Source: Cellulophaga lytica DSM 7489
GTDB taxonomy: Bacteria; Bacteroidota; Bacteroidia; Flavobacteriales; Flavobacteriaceae
Reading direction: 5' to 3'
Assembly: GCF_000190595.1 (NCBI RefSeq)
Contig: NC_015167.1
Span: 1,098,501-1,162,500, forward strand
DNA: 64,000 nucleotides
Shown one piece after another: positions 18,099 through 26,635 of this stretch. Each line of letters opens with the position of its first letter. Position 1 is the stretch's first letter. A model generated the notes under the pieces. It searched no databases. It saw only the letters and a list, made by a program, of their open reading frames with translations, and had not been told where the DNA came from. The translations under genes were made by a program, and so were the position numbers.

Positions 18099-18542
18099 AT
18101 GAAAACACTTTTTACACTTTTAGCCGTTTTTCTATTACTTTCTTGTGATAGCGGCAGAACTAACAGAAATCCTTACCTACAAGAGATTAGTTTTAGAATA
18201 GATTTAAACCTAAACTTACCATCATATAGTGCCTTAAAAAACACTGGAAATGCCGTTTACGTTGGCAGTCAAGGTGTTGGCACTAAAGGTATTTTTGTTA
18301 TAAATACAGGGTTTGATAGTTTTATGGCTTTTGAAGCTAGCTGCCCAAACCACGAGCCTAGCTCTTGCTCTACTATGATTTTAGATGATGATAAGCAAAA
18401 TGTTACTTGCCCATGCGAAGACTATAAATACAATTTATTTACGGGTCAATTTTTAAATAGGCCAGATGATGACAATAGATATCATGACATGCTTTTTTAC
18501 AGCTCATCTATAAACGGTAATATAGTTACTGTTAGAAATTAA
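18099..18542 (+). CDS. lipoprotein with degenerate Rieske-like domain
   Basis: 147 residues from the ATG at 18099; an upstream TTG (18057) lies inside a -7-like element TAATTTTTG at 18051-18059. The lipobox is LLSC (Cys15). Residues about 80-120 look like a Rieske [2Fe-2S] domain (ASCPNHEPSSCS, then VTCPCEDYKYNLFTGQF), but the second pair reads CPCEDY where a C-x2-H is expected, so the second His ligand is missing. It may have lost the cluster or bind another metal. Followed by a weak imperfect hairpin. Confidence 0.6.
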   Translation: MKTLFTLLAVFLLLSCDSGRTNRNPYLQEISFRIDLNLNLPSYSALKNTGNAVYVGSQGVGTKGIFVINTGFDSFMAFEASCPNHEPSSCSTMILDDDKQNVTCPCEDYKYNLFTGQFLNRPDDDNRYHDMLFYSSSINGNIVTVRN

Positions 18543-18600
18543 AAAAAGGGCAAACCTAAAATAAGGCCCACCCTTTGTAAACATGGTTAGTGTTCAAATC

Positions 18601-20826
18601 TTAAAAATTAAATGTTGCACCCACTAAAAAGTTTGTTCCTGCTTGTGGGTAATAACCTTGTACTTCAAAAGTAGTGCCAGGAGTGTCCCAACTATTTAAA
18701 TATGTATATCCGTTAGATACATATTTTTCATTAAAAACATTATTTACTAATCCGGTTAAGACAACTGACTTAAATATTTTATTAAATTTTATCTCGTAAG
18801 CCACATTAAAATCGTTTACAAAATAGCTATCTAATTTAGAGTCTTCTGTATCTGTGTTACTTAAGTATTGTTCGCCTACAAATTTAGATAAAAAAGATAA
18901 TTTTATGTTCTCTTTTGGCGCATAAGTAAAAATATTTCCGGCAACAACGTTTGGCGAATACGCAATATTTGTATCTCCTAAGTCTTGTATATCTCCATCT
19001 CTATCTGTGAAAAAATCTTTATTTTTATTACTACTTACGGCAATGTTTGGTCTGGTAGAGAGCTGATCATTAAAAACAATATTTGCATCTACTTCTAAAC
19101 CAAAACGGTAACTATCTCCAACATTTTCTCTAAGCGGAGCTCCTACATCATTTAACTCACCCGTAACAACCAGTTGATCTTTATAACCCATATAGTATAA
19201 GTTTGTGTTTACTTGTACGGCAGAAGTTACATAGCGCCAACCTAACTCATAATCATTTAATTTTTCTGGCTTAGGACTACCGCTTTCATAATCATTTCTG
19301 TTAGGCTCTCTGTTTGCCACAGCATAAGAAGCATAAAAATTATTATTTTTATTTAAGTTAAAAGTTACCCCAGCTTTTGGATTTATAAAATTAAACCTAT
19401 CATTTACCAAACCTGTATCTTCTCCGTTAGCCTTATAACCAACTCTTCTGAATTGTACATCTCCAAAAAGGCTCCATTTCTCATCTACATTATAATTTAA
19501 TTTAGTGTAGATATTAAAGTCGGTTTTAGTAGAGTTATCATCATAATAACGGTCTTCATAACTACTATTAGCTGTAAATTGCTGTGCCCAAATTACTTCT
19601 CCAAAATGGTCTCCTTTATATTTATTATAGCCACCACCTATAATAAAGTTTACTCCGTTTTCTTTATAGTTAGCAGAAAAAGTAGTCCCATAAAAATCAT
19701 TATCTAACCACCTTCTTCTAATTAAATCTGTAACATCTGTTCCGTTAAAACCAGCTACAATACCATTATAATCTGCAGGATCTTCATCTTCTTTGTATTG
19801 CTCAAAAAAACCACGACCTTTTGTATAGTGTACAGCCAGGTTAGTAGACCAAGTATCAGAAATTTGCTCGTTCCACAATAATTGAAAATGATCTTGCTTG
19901 TAATCATCATTTTCGTTAGCATAAAACTGAGTAACACCATTTTCATCTTTGTAAGCACCAACCGGGTTGTATGTTCTGTTTTCTTTTAATGTTTCTGCAT
20001 CAATACCATCCCAAGATTGGTACGTGACCTCATGACCTCCAAAAAGTAATGCCTTTATTAAAGTATTATCATCTACATAAGCAGCTTGCAAAAAGTAAGA
20101 ATCTAAGTTAGACGAAGCCCTGTCTACATAACCATCTGAAGCAATTCTAGACAACCTACCAGAAATTTCTACGTGATTATTTAATAAACCTGTACTAAAT
20201 TTAATATTGTTTTTTAACGTATTAAAACTACCAATAGATGTAGATACTTGCCCGTATGCATCTGCAGAAACAGCATCTGTTAAAATGTTTAAACTGGCAC
20301 CAAAAGCACCAGAACCGTTAGTAGATGTACCAACACCTCGTTGCAATTGCAAATTCTCTGTAGAAGAAGCAAAGTCTGGCATATTAACCCAAAAAGTACC
20401 GTGAGACTCAGAGTCGTTATAAGGTATACCATTTATAGTAACATTTACACGCGTAGCATCTGTACCACGCACTCTAATACCCGTATAACCAACACCAGCA
20501 CCAGCATCTGAAGTGGTTACTACAGCAGGTAAAAAGTTCATTAATATAGGAATATCCTGACCTAAATTACGAGATTTAAATTGCTCTTTGGTTAAGTTAG
20601 AGAATGTTACAGGAGATTGAGTTGTTACACGTACTCCAGAAACTAAAACCTCATCTAAAACTACCTTTTTACCTTCTAAGGTGTCTATTTCTTTTTCTTG
20701 TGCCGCGCTTGTAAAAGCTAATCCAAAAACAGCTAAAGTTGTGCCTAAAGTTTTTAAGTATACTTGTCTTTTATTGCTGCTATTTTTGTGAGTAGTAGCA
20801 CTTAATTTAAAACAGTTTGTTTTCAT
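18601..20826 (-). CDS. TonB-dependent receptor, TPP-riboswitch controlled (probable thiamine receptor)
   Basis: 741 residues. An extended signal region (residues 1-42, cleavage near SAAQ) precedes the plug domain (EVLVSGVRVTTQSPVTFSN, then GVGYTGIRVRGTDATRVNVTINGIPYNDSESHG), and the 22-strand barrel ends with an aromatic Phe. There is no carboxypeptidase-like N-terminal domain. It sits downstream of a clear TPP riboswitch, and such receptors are known in Bacteroidota as thiamine uptake proteins (OmpT class of Rodionov's reconstruction). A second thiamine-like operon lies 0.65 kb upstream. Substrate assignment is inference from the riboswitch. Confidence 0.88.
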   Translation of the reverse strand: MKTNCFKLSATTHKNSSNKRQVYLKTLGTTLAVFGLAFTSAAQEKEIDTLEGKKVVLDEVLVSGVRVTTQSPVTFSNLTKEQFKSRNLGQDIPILMNFLPAVVTTSDAGAGVGYTGIRVRGTDATRVNVTINGIPYNDSESHGTFWVNMPDFASSTENLQLQRGVGTSTNGSGAFGASLNILTDAVSADAYGQVSTSIGSFNTLKNNIKFSTGLLNNHVEISGRLSRIASDGYVDRASSNLDSYFLQAAYVDDNTLIKALLFGGHEVTYQSWDGIDAETLKENRTYNPVGAYKDENGVTQFYANENDDYKQDHFQLLWNEQISDTWSTNLAVHYTKGRGFFEQYKEDEDPADYNGIVAGFNGTDVTDLIRRRWLDNDFYGTTFSANYKENGVNFIIGGGYNKYKGDHFGEVIWAQQFTANSSYEDRYYDDNSTKTDFNIYTKLNYNVDEKWSLFGDVQFRRVGYKANGEDTGLVNDRFNFINPKAGVTFNLNKNNNFYASYAVANREPNRNDYESGSPKPEKLNDYELGWRYVTSAVQVNTNLYYMGYKDQLVVTGELNDVGAPLRENVGDSYRFGLEVDANIVFNDQLSTRPNIAVSSNKNKDFFTDRDGDIQDLGDTNIAYSPNVVAGNIFTYAPKENIKLSFLSKFVGEQYLSNTDTEDSKLDSYFVNDFNVAYEIKFNKIFKSVVLTGLVNNVFNEKYVSNGYTYLNSWDTPGTTFEVQGYYPQAGTNFLVGATFNF

Positions 20827-20949
20827 TCGTAATAGTATTACAAATAAAAGGGGCTGTTATTTTTGTTAAATTGTATAGATTTTTTTTGAGTGGCAAGCTC
20901 CATTTATTAATTGCCTTTTAACCTAGCTAACACTTCTGTACTGCGTTGC

Positions 20950-21030
20950 TATTACTTCCCTTAGCAGCATTACCCGCTCAGGTTCGTTGGGTATAATCTC
21001 AGCCTAAACTAATAAGCACCCCTTTGAGAT
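20950..21030 (-). ncRNA. TPP riboswitch (THI element)
   Basis: On the minus strand the conserved blocks occur in order: CTCAAAGGGGTGC (21028-21016), GGCTGAGATTATACCC (pyrimidine sensor helix), GAACCTGAGCGGGTAATGC and AAGGGAAGT. ACCC pairs with GGGT in the pyrophosphate arm. A -7 box 6 nt upstream places the transcript start at the riboswitch edge. The 120 nt between it and the TonB gene hold a GGCAA / TTGCC stem without a T-run, so the expression platform is unclear. Confidence 0.95.
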
Positions 21031-21035
21031 GGCAG

Positions 21036-21043
21036 CAAATGTA
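21036..21043 (-). promoter_or_regulatory. -7 promoter box for the TPP-riboswitch transcript
   Basis: TACATTTG on the minus strand, exact TAnnTTTG; the start would fall at about 21030. Confidence 0.6.
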
Positions 21044-21109
21044 GGGCACACTTTCTAGTATTCATAAAAAAAAGTTAATTTTATTAACTATAACAACTAA
21101 ATGTACATT

Positions 21110-21481
21110 ATGAAATTAGGAGCATTTTCTATAAGTTTAAGCGTAAAAGACATAAAAACATCTAAAGCTTTTTACGAAAAATTAGGTTTTAGTGTTTTTG
21201 CTGGTGAAATTGATAAAAAGTATCTAATACTTAAAAACGAAAACACCATTATTGGTTTGTTTGAAGGAATGTTTGATAAAAATATGCTAACATTTAATCC
21301 TGGTTGGGACCAAAATGCAAATACACTTAAAAATTATGATGATATTAGAGACATACAAAAGCAATTAATTGCCTCTGGACTTGAGCTTAGCTCAAAAGCA
21401 GATGAAAACACTACAGGACCTGCAAACTTAGTTATTGTAGACCCTGACGGAAACCCTATTCTGCTAGACCAACACGTGTAA
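21110..21481 (+). CDS. VOC (glyoxalase/bleomycin-resistance) family protein
   Basis: 123 residues; two beta-alpha-beta-beta-beta repeats of the vicinal oxygen chelate fold (SISLSVKDIKTSKAFYEKLGF at the start; NLVIVDPDGNPILLDQHV at the end). Function in this family ranges from lactoylglutathione lyases to antibiotic-binding proteins; no specific substrate is evident. An ATG at 21101 adds three residues; MKLGAFSIS at 21110 is the more typical start. It converges on the DUF4301 gene with no spacer. Confidence 0.8.
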   Translation: MKLGAFSISLSVKDIKTSKAFYEKLGFSVFAGEIDKKYLILKNENTIIGLFEGMFDKNMLTFNPGWDQNANTLKNYDDIRDIQKQLIASGLELSSKADENTTGPANLVIVDPDGNPILLDQHV

Positions 21482-23020
21482 TTACAACGGTTGGTGAGCA
21501 GATTTAAGCAAATCGTTTACTGTTTTTACTGGGTTAAAAGTAATACTTGGCACCTCTACAAAAATAGTGTTCCAATATGCCATTGCTCCGTTCCAAAGAC
21601 CAGGCAATTCTAAAGCCTTAACAGGCCTTCCTTCTTTTGTTTTTTCTGTTATAAAACCTTGCTTTTCATTTACAAAGTCTAACAAATTATATTTTTCTCC
21701 TTTGTAATTTTTAACACCACAAACTAAATCTACTGGGTTAAAATGAGTTGCATTTTGCAATATTTTAGCCTGATTGTAATTAGACGTATTAATTTGTGCC
21801 GACTCTACTATTTGAAGTGAAACATTTTCTTGATAATCTTTAATCCAAAATGGCCCACCACCTGGATCTCCAAGGTTTTTTACCATACCACAAACTCTAA
21901 TTGGCCTGTTTATATGATTTTTTAAAAGTGCTATTTGATCTTCTTTTCCTAAGTGAATAAATCCATTTTTAAATCTGACATTTAATTCCTCCTTTAAAAA
22001 CAATCTAATTTCATTTATTAAATCGTCATCAACATCATTATTGTCTAAAATTGAAGCATATTTAAACGCTTTATTCTGAACTTTTAATAAAAACCCTGCT
22101 AGCATTTTTTTGCTGTTAGCTATTGTTTCTAAATGTTCTTCTACAATAATATTATCTATGTTTTTTATAAAAATAACATCTGCTTTTTTATCGTTTAAAT
22201 TTTCAATAAGTGCCCCATGACCTCCTGGCCTAAACAATAAGCTTCCGTTTTTTAATCTAAAAGGAATGTTATCTATATCTACAGCAATGGTGTCTGTTTC
22301 TACTTTCTGAAATGAATAATCTACCTCAAAACTAACACCTGTTTCTTTTGTAACCACATCTAATACTTGCGCTTCCTTTTCTAAAAACATTTTTTTATGC
22401 TGTTCTGAAATTGTAAAATGCAGCTTGGCCTTTTTAGCAGTTGTTGCGTACAATGCAGCCTCTTTTAAATGTTCATAAAACGGAGTTACAATACCGTTTT
22501 TGTATGCATGAAAAGGCAATAATCCTTTGGGGTAAAAGCCATAATTTAATTTATTTTCTACTAATAATTCTTCCACAAAAGCATACACTTCTTCTCCTGT
22601 AGACGAAAAATTATTACCTATACGCGATTTTACATCTTTATAAAAAGGGAAGTTTTTTAATCCTTCTGTAAAAGTCTTAATAGCATTATCTTCTGATGTA
22701 TTTATATACTCTTGTAATGTTTGTTTTTTAGGGTTATATACTTCTAAAAAAGCAAATAAAGCCTTAAACATACGTGTTGCTGCACCAGAGGCAGGAGTAA
22801 ATTTTAGCAATTCTTTTTCTGAACGTTCTTTTTCAAACAAAGAAATAAGCTCTTCCTGCTCTTCATCTGTAAATTTTAAGATACCATCACCTACAACGGC
22901 TGCTTTAGATAAATTTACAAAAGGTATCCCCTCTTTAAAGGTTTCTATTTGAGCTAAAACCTTTTCGTTAGTAATTCCTTTTGCTGCAAATTGCTTTAAA
23001 TCTATATCTGTAAAATTCAT
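21482..23020 (-). CDS. DUF4301 family protein
   Basis: 512 residues, matching DUF4301 (for example TPASGAATRMFKALFAFLE near residue 75 and KNGSLLFRPGGHGALIENLN near residue 255). The first of these resembles the glycine-rich loop of sugar-nucleotidyltransferases, so a nucleotidyltransferase-like role is possible but not shown. The ATG overlaps the 3' end of the NadR-like kinase gene by 4 nt, so it belongs to that operon. Confidence 0.72.
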   Translation of the reverse strand: MNFTDIDLKQFAAKGITNEKVLAQIETFKEGIPFVNLSKAAVVGDGILKFTDEEQEELISLFEKERSEKELLKFTPASGAATRMFKALFAFLEVYNPKKQTLQEYINTSEDNAIKTFTEGLKNFPFYKDVKSRIGNNFSSTGEEVYAFVEELLVENKLNYGFYPKGLLPFHAYKNGIVTPFYEHLKEAALYATTAKKAKLHFTISEQHKKMFLEKEAQVLDVVTKETGVSFEVDYSFQKVETDTIAVDIDNIPFRLKNGSLLFRPGGHGALIENLNDKKADVIFIKNIDNIIVEEHLETIANSKKMLAGFLLKVQNKAFKYASILDNNDVDDDLINEIRLFLKEELNVRFKNGFIHLGKEDQIALLKNHINRPIRVCGMVKNLGDPGGGPFWIKDYQENVSLQIVESAQINTSNYNQAKILQNATHFNPVDLVCGVKNYKGEKYNLLDFVNEKQGFITEKTKEGRPVKALELPGLWNGAMAYWNTIFVEVPSITFNPVKTVNDLLKSAHQPL

Positions 23021-23583
23021 CTATTTTCTAGTATTTTGTCTATTGCTGCTACTGCTGTAGCTAGTCTTTCTGCTTTACCGCCCCTTAAAGTAATAAAATT
23101 CCTATTATACTTAAGCAATGTTTGTTTAAAAAAATTAAACATTTCTTGACGTTCTTGTGGCTTATCTCTTAAATCATCTGCCTCCCAAGGAACGTCTACA
23201 TAGGTTAAAAAGTATAAATCGTATGTGTTTTCTAAGGCATATTTTTCTAAAACAGGATCACAAGTTCCAATGTAATAAGCCTCTGAGTACACTTTAGTCT
23301 CTAGCAAATCTGTATCACAAATAAGTACATCTGTAGCCTTTTTTGCTAATTTATTCTCTAATTTCATTTGACCTTCAGCAATTGGCAAAAGATCTTTAGG
23401 TTCACAGGTTTTACGCTCGTTGTTCCATTTGTCTTGCAAATACTCCCTAGCATATTCTGGCACCCAAACAGAGTGGTAATGCCTAGCTAATTGTTCTGAC
23501 AGCGTTGTTTTACCAGTAGACTCTGGCCCAAACAAAACTACTTTAACAATGTTTGTGGGCTCTTGCCTATACTTTTCTTCCAT
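23017..23583 (-). CDS. NadR-like P-loop kinase (ribosylnicotinamide- or thiamine-kinase-like)
   Basis: 188 residues. Walker A is GPESTGKTTL near residue 20, followed by VWVPEYAREYL and a Walker-B-like LICDTDLLETK, all typical of the kinase domain of NadR. The NMN-adenylyltransferase half and HTH of full NadR are absent. In NadR the domain phosphorylates nicotinamide riboside after uptake by PnuC; because a thiamine-binding protein is in the same operon, a thiamine-type substrate is possible. The first 46 bp overlap the end of pnuC; a later start would shorten this overlap but is not forced. Confidence 0.82.
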   Translation of the reverse strand: MEEKYRQEPTNIVKVVLFGPESTGKTTLSEQLARHYHSVWVPEYAREYLQDKWNNERKTCEPKDLLPIAEGQMKLENKLAKKATDVLICDTDLLETKVYSEAYYIGTCDPVLEKYALENTYDLYFLTYVDVPWEADDLRDKPQERQEMFNFFKQTLLKYNRNFITLRGGKAERLATAVAAIDKILENR

Positions 23584-24176
23584 GCTAAATATCCTAAAAT
23601 TGCTACTCCTGTAAATACAAAATATTGTAACGCTGTAAAAACAAGTCCTTTATACAAATATAGCGGAACAGAAATAACATCTCCTATAATCCAATATATC
23701 CAATTTTCAATCTTCTTTTTTGCCATTAACCACATACCTACAAAGAAAATTGCTGTGGTAAATGTATCTACATAAGCGGTCCAACTATTAAATTTATCAA
23801 AAAACAAGTAAACAAGCGTTACAAATGCAATAGTAATTGTAAATAAAATTGCAGACCACATTTTATCTTTAACCGTTGTTGTAGTTATTGGTATAAAATG
23901 ATTTGCATCTACTTTTCTGGTCCAAACGTACCAACCATAAATACTCATAGAAAAATAGTAGGCATTTATCATCATATCACCTAAAAGGCCATATACCAAT
24001 AAAATATATACAAAAATAGCGGTGCTAATAATACCTGTAGGAAAAACCAATATGTTTTCTCTTTTAGAGTAAATAACACTTAGCAACCCAAATAAAACAC
24101 CAATAGATTCTAAAACTATTAAATGTGTTGGTACGCCATTGTATTGCGCAAAAATCCAATCAAAAATGTGGCTCAT
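23538..24176 (-). CDS. PnuC/PnuT-type vitamin transporter
   Basis: 212 residues with about seven hydrophobic segments. The family pattern is clear (ESIGVLFGLLSVIYSKRENILVFPTGIIS; NAYYFSMSIYGWYVW), and residues FNSWTAYVDTFTTAIFFVGMW and ENWIYWIIGDVISVPLYLYKGL are the typical ligand-binding helices. PnuC carries nicotinamide riboside; the related PnuT carries thiamine. The thiamine-binding gene overlapping its start favours PnuT, but the sequence alone does not settle it. Confidence 0.88.
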   Translation of the reverse strand: MSHIFDWIFAQYNGVPTHLIVLESIGVLFGLLSVIYSKRENILVFPTGIISTAIFVYILLVYGLLGDMMINAYYFSMSIYGWYVWTRKVDANHFIPITTTTVKDKMWSAILFTITIAFVTLVYLFFDKFNSWTAYVDTFTTAIFFVGMWLMAKKKIENWIYWIIGDVISVPLYLYKGLVFTALQYFVFTGVAILGYLAWKKSIGKSPQTLLK

Positions 24177-24420
24177 AATCGCTTCTGTCAGATTTTACAA
24201 TTTTCATAAAAAGCAGCCCTTTGTCCATTAACTTAAATGCTTCTTTAATTTCTGAGTTTAAAACACGCATTACCTCATCATAATCTCCATAAACTTGGGT
24301 ACTTAGCGGGTTCTCTAAAATTGTTAATCCAGATGCTCTTAGTTTTTTAATAAAATTAATTATGTGCTCCTCAAAAGTATCCTGAAGTGGCGAAAATGTA
24401 AGTTCTACAGAAATATTCAT
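24160..24420 (-). CDS. thiamine-binding protein (MTH1187/YkoF-like)
   Basis: 86 residues, ferredoxin-like small protein (ISVELTFSPL; NPLSTQVYGDYDEVMRVLNSEI). Members of this family (PF01910) bind thiamine and occur near thiamine uptake genes. Its 3' end overlaps the transporter start by 17 bp, so it is the first gene of the four-gene operon. No riboswitch precedes it in the 30 bp to the phosphopantetheinyl transferase gene, so it may be read through from that gene. Confidence 0.8.
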   Translation of the reverse strand: MNISVELTFSPLQDTFEEHIINFIKKLRASGLTILENPLSTQVYGDYDEVMRVLNSEIKEAFKLMDKGLLFMKIVKSDRSDYEPHF

Positions 24421-24450
24421 TGTAAAATTATTAGTAATAAATTAGTAAGT

Positions 24451-25086
24451 CTATGTTGTTTTTAATGCATAAACACAAGTAAAACCCTCAAACTCTAAAA
24501 ATGCAACCTTATAAAATGAAGATGCTCCTTGGTATAATATCTCTGCTGTTGTTTGCTCATCTGCAAACGTAAAATCTTTAACATTTATGTGATGCAAAAA
24601 ACTTAATCCTTTTTGCGCATAAATTTTATATAACGATTCTTTTGCTCCCCAAACTATAGTTAGTTTTTGGGTTAATGCAGATACATTTGCTATGGTTTTG
24701 TACTCTTCAATTGGAGTAAATTTATGTGCAATTTTTAAAATTTTATCTCGCTGCATTTCTATATCAACTCCAACCTCATCTGTCTTGCTAACAATAATTC
24801 CTGTAAAGTGATGTGAGTGTGTTATAGATATAAAATTACCATCTTTTAAGTGTGGTTTCCCCACCTCATCATACCTTAAATCAAAATCTGTATAACCAGC
24901 TTGTTTAAGCAAATGCCTTATACTTAAAAACCCTTTTCTGTGCATATCAGATTTCATTCCGTTTAATCTGTTTTGGCAATGATCTGTAAGTGCAATTGGC
25001 TTAGCTAATTCTGCCTCTGGCTCTTCTATTTTCCAAATGTAGAGTTTTGTGGTATTGTTTACTGTTATAGTTTTGTAAAGAGGCAT
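24451..25086 (-). CDS. 4'-phosphopantetheinyl transferase
   Basis: 211 residues, Sfp/HetI-type. VGVDIEMQRDKI near residue 107 and WGAKESLYKIYAQKGLSF near residue 150 are the Mg2+/CoA binding signatures. It moves 4'-phosphopantetheine from CoA to acyl or peptidyl carrier proteins. It starts back-to-back with ahcY; no TAnnTTTG box is visible on its strand. Confidence 0.9.
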   Translation of the reverse strand: MPLYKTITVNNTTKLYIWKIEEPEAELAKPIALTDHCQNRLNGMKSDMHRKGFLSIRHLLKQAGYTDFDLRYDEVGKPHLKDGNFISITHSHHFTGIIVSKTDEVGVDIEMQRDKILKIAHKFTPIEEYKTIANVSALTQKLTIVWGAKESLYKIYAQKGLSFLHHINVKDFTFADEQTTAEILYQGASSFYKVAFLEFEGFTCVYALKTT

Positions 25087-25106
25087 AGCATTATTTAAGA
25101 TATTAG

Positions 25107-25114
25107 TATCTTTG
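25107..25114 (+). promoter_or_regulatory. -7 promoter box for ahcY
   Basis: TATCTTTG, exact TAnnTTTG, giving a leader of about 95 nt. I looked in this leader for an S-adenosylhomocysteine or SAM riboswitch and saw no conserved core. Confidence 0.5.
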
Positions 25115-25216
25115 CACTGCTTAAGGCAAATGAAATAGTATTGGTAAGCGAATTTAACTATTTAAAACGCTACGCCAAAGTGTTTCTTTTTATTAAAAAT
25201 ACGAAAAAAAGAAAAA

Positions 25217-26533
25217 ATGAGCTCAAATACAGTTGCTTACGTACCAAATAAGGTAAAAGATATTTCTCTAGCAGATTGGGGAAGAAAAGAAATTGAATTA
25301 GCTGAAGCAGAAATGCCAGGTTTAATGTCTTTAAGAGAGGAGTACAAAGATTCTCAGCCTCTTAAAGGTGCTAGAATTGCTGGTTGTTTGCATATGACTA
25401 TACAAACTGCTGTTTTAATAGAAACTTTACAAGCTTTAGGCGCAGAGGTTACATGGAGTTCATGTAACATTTTTTCTACACAAGACCAGGCTGCAGCTGC
25501 AATTGCTGCAACAGGAACAGCTGTTTATGCTTGGAAAGATATGACAGAAGAAGAGTTTGACTGGTGTATAGAGCAAACCTTATTTTTTGGCGAGGAAAGA
25601 AAGCCATTAAACATGATTTTAGATGATGGTGGAGATTTAACCAATATGGTTTTAGATAAATACCCAGAACTTGCAGAAGGTATTAATGGTTTATCTGAAG
25701 AAACTACAACTGGTGTTCACAGACTTTACGAGCGTGTAAAAAACGGAACTTTACCAATGCCAGCTATTAACGTAAACGATTCTGTTACCAAATCTAAATT
25801 TGACAACAAATACGGTTGTAAAGAGTCTGCAGTAGATGCTATACGTAGAGCTACAGATGTTATGTTAGCCGGTAAACGTGTTGTGGTTTGTGGTTATGGT
25901 GATGTTGGTAAAGGTACTGCTGCTTCTTTTAAAGGTGCTGGTTCTATAGTAACTGTTACAGAAATAGATCCTATTTGTGCATTACAAGCTGCAATGGACG
26001 GTTTTGAAGTAAAAAGATTAGAAACTGTTGTTGGTAATGCTGATATTATTATTACAACTACCGGTAACAAAGATATTGTACGTGCTGAGCATTTTGAAGC
26101 CATGAAAGACAAAACCATAGTTTGTAATATTGGTCACTTTGATAACGAAATCCAAGTAGGATGGTTAAATGAGAAACACGGTAATACCAAAAACACTATT
26201 AAGCCACAGGTTGATAAATACACTATTAACGGGAAAGATATTATTCTTTTAGCCGAAGGTCGTTTGGTAAACTTAGGTTGCGCCACAGGACACCCTAGTT
26301 TTGTAATGAGCAACTCTTTTACCAACCAAACACTTGCACAAATAGAACTTTGGACAAATGCTGATGCTTACAAAAATGATGTTTATATGCTACCAAAAGC
26401 TCTAGACGAAAAAGTAGCTAAATTACACTTAGCTAAAATTGGCGTTGAGCTTACTGAATTAAAAGAAGACCAAGCTAGTTATATTGGGGTAACTGTAGAG
26501 GGCCCATACAAGCCAGAGCATTACAGATACTAA
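25217..26533 (+). CDS. ahcY: adenosylhomocysteinase
   Basis: 438 residues; splits S-adenosylhomocysteine to adenosine and homocysteine and so relieves inhibition of methyltransferases. [21 protein letters not shown] near residue 50 is the substrate region, [16 protein letters not shown] near 190 carries the catalytic Lys/Asp, [10 protein letters not shown] near 225 is the NAD-binding loop, and the C-terminus ends KPEHYRY, as expected. Its role links to the cytosine methyltransferase and other SAM users only in general. Confidence 0.97.
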   Translation: MSSNTVAYVPNKVKDISLADWGRKEIELAEAEMPGLMSLREEYKDSQPLKGARIAGCLHMTIQTAVLIETLQALGAEVTWSSCNIFSTQDQAAAAIAATGTAVYAWKDMTEEEFDWCIEQTLFFGEERKPLNMILDDGGDLTNMVLDKYPELAEGINGLSEETTTGVHRLYERVKNGTLPMPAINVNDSVTKSKFDNKYGCKESAVDAIRRATDVMLAGKRVVVCGYGDVGKGTAASFKGAGSIVTVTEIDPICALQAAMDGFEVKRLETVVGNADIIITTTGNKDIVRAEHFEAMKDKTIVCNIGHFDNEIQVGWLNEKHGNTKNTIKPQVDKYTINGKDIILLAEGRLVNLGCATGHPSFVMSNSFTNQTLAQIELWTNADAYKNDVYMLPKALDEKVAKLHLAKIGVELTELKEDQASYIGVTVEGPYKPEHYRY

Positions 26534-26558
26534 TTCTTTTAGCATTATAAAATAACTC

Positions 26559-26605
26559 AGCTCTTTTCCTCATATATAAACCTATTTGGAAAAGAGCTTT
26601 TTTTA
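26559..26605 (+). terminator. ahcY terminator
   Basis: 11-bp stem AGCTCTTTTCC / GGAAAAGAGCT around an 18-nt loop, followed by a run of T. Confidence 0.85.
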
Positions 26606-26635
26606 TACACCAACCTCACTTATACAACTTTATAA

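Noticed and set aside
18543..18576. Terminator after the Rieske-like lipoprotein gene
   Set aside because: Only a broken stem (AGGG/CCCT and CCT/AGG) with no T-run; too weak to list as a feature.
25115..25216. SAM/SAH riboswitch in the ahcY leader
   Set aside because: No conserved core of any SAM or SAH riboswitch class could be recognised in the 95-nt leader.
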